Part shown: positions 63,597 through 64,000 of the stretch, in pieces
Numbering within the stretch: position 1 is the stretch's first letter
Layout: every line of letters starts with the position of its first letter
From: Mobilibacterium timonense
GTDB lineage: Bacteria; Bacillota; Clostridia; Peptostreptococcales; Anaerovoracaceae
Assembly (NCBI RefSeq): GCF_900155555.1
Contig: NZ_FUHN01000007.1
Span: forward strand, 1-64,000
Reading direction: 5' to 3'
Length of the DNA: 64,000 nucleotides
Notes under the pieces: model-generated
The model's database searches: none
What the model saw: only the letters and a program-made list of their open reading frames with translations
Told to the model about the DNA's origin: nothing
Position numbers and translations under genes: made by a program

Positions 63597-64000
63597 TTTA
63601 CTTCTCTCAATATCATCTGCTTTGCTTCGTCAACGGTCACACCCCGATCGGCGTCCGGCCTCCGGAGTATCAGTACTTCCATGTCAAGATCGTCGGCAGC
63701 CCGGACCTTTTCGGAGAACCCGCCTGCCTTTCCGGACTCCTTGGTCAGGAGTACAGAGGCCTTGGTCTCCCTGAACATGGCTTCGTTGATCATCCTGGAA
63801 AAGGGGCCCTGCATACATATTATGTGGCCTGGCGGTATCCCTGCGTCCAGTGCCTGACGAAGGCTCGTCTCCGAGGGTAGTATCCTCGTAAAAACTCTTT
63901 CGCCATGTCGCTCGATGCGGGCGAGAGAAGGGGAGGACTTAGCCCCGAGAGTCGAGAAGACGACCTTGTTCCTGTCCGGACCGTTAAGATGGTCGATCAT
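63593..64000 (-). CDS. cbiJ: precorrin-6A reductase CbiJ/CobK, C-terminal part, cut by the window edge
   Basis: The last ~135 residues of an NAD(P)H-dependent reductase. IICMQGPFSRMINEAMFRE and LLTKESGKAGGFSEKV are CobK/CbiJ hallmarks, and ILRRPDADRG matches the typical end. The N-terminal half lies beyond 64000, so the ATG at 64000 is probably internal. It continues the operon beyond the window. Confidence 0.88.
   Translation of the reverse strand: MIDHLNGPDRNKVVFSTLGAKSSPSLARIERHGERVFTRILPSETSLRQALDAGIPPGHIICMQGPFSRMINEAMFRETKASVLLTKESGKAGGFSEKVRAADDLDMEVLILRRPDADRGVTVDEAKQMILREVK

Overview
The window looks like an anaerobic, moderately GC-rich clostridial (Bacillota) chromosome. Supporting signs are a T-box riboswitch ahead of ileS, a CIRCE element ahead of clpB, a MurT/GatD-type pair, anaerobic cobalamin genes, a double-cubane-type 2-hydroxyacyl-CoA dehydratase homologue and heavy use of AGA/AGG arginine codons. 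A lineage near the Anaerovoracaceae/Eubacteriales family XIII is my guess only; the sequence does not prove it.

Layout. 1-3.2 kb is the 3' part of an rRNA operon (23S without its first ~150-175 nt, 5S, tRNA-Glu, tRNA-Leu). 3.2-21.2 kb is housekeeping: an HdeD-like membrane protein, T-box-ileS-rlmN, then a long co-directional run plsX-rnc-smc-ftsY-der-plsY/gpsA-miaB-site-2 protease. In that run plsY and gpsA are fused into one 935-residue protein through an acidic linker of about 410 residues. 21.3-34.9 kb holds an OsmC-like protein, CIRCE-clpB, murT with a GatD homologue that lacks both catalytic residues, an alpha/beta hydrolase lacking its serine nucleophile, nth, a GntR regulator with apparent operators, the glycolytic run gap-pgk-tpiA, and an SOS-type Y-family polymerase/YolD pair. 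35-37.6 kb carries an unrecognised gene, the dehydratase-like iron-sulfur protein and a small Cys-containing protein.

37.7-45.8 kb (+ strand) is a tetrapyrrole operon: cobI/cbiL, a two-gene ABC transporter, cbiK, a surface protein with two NEAT-like repeats, precorrin-2 dehydrogenase, hemC, cobA-hemD and hemB. 53.7-64 kb (- strand, running off the right edge) is the converging cobalamin operon: cbiJ (partial), cbiET, cbiA, cobT, cobU, cobS, cobC, cbiB, cobD, cbiP, cbiC and a Cys-rich protein, mostly with overlapping start and stop codons. Together the two arms run from 5-aminolevulinate through uroporphyrinogen III, precorrin-2 and cobalt-sirohydrochlorin to nucleotide-loop assembly. The middle ring methylation/contraction genes (cbiD, F, G, H) are not in view.

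Between the two arms lies an AT-richer foreign segment (45.9-53.6 kb): an IS66 fragment, a broken IS256-family copy, an intact IS256-family transposase gene, then an XRE regulator divergent from a catabolic trio (amidohydrolase, MFS transporter, sodium:solute symporter). It ends near a 13-bp relic of the same IS terminus.
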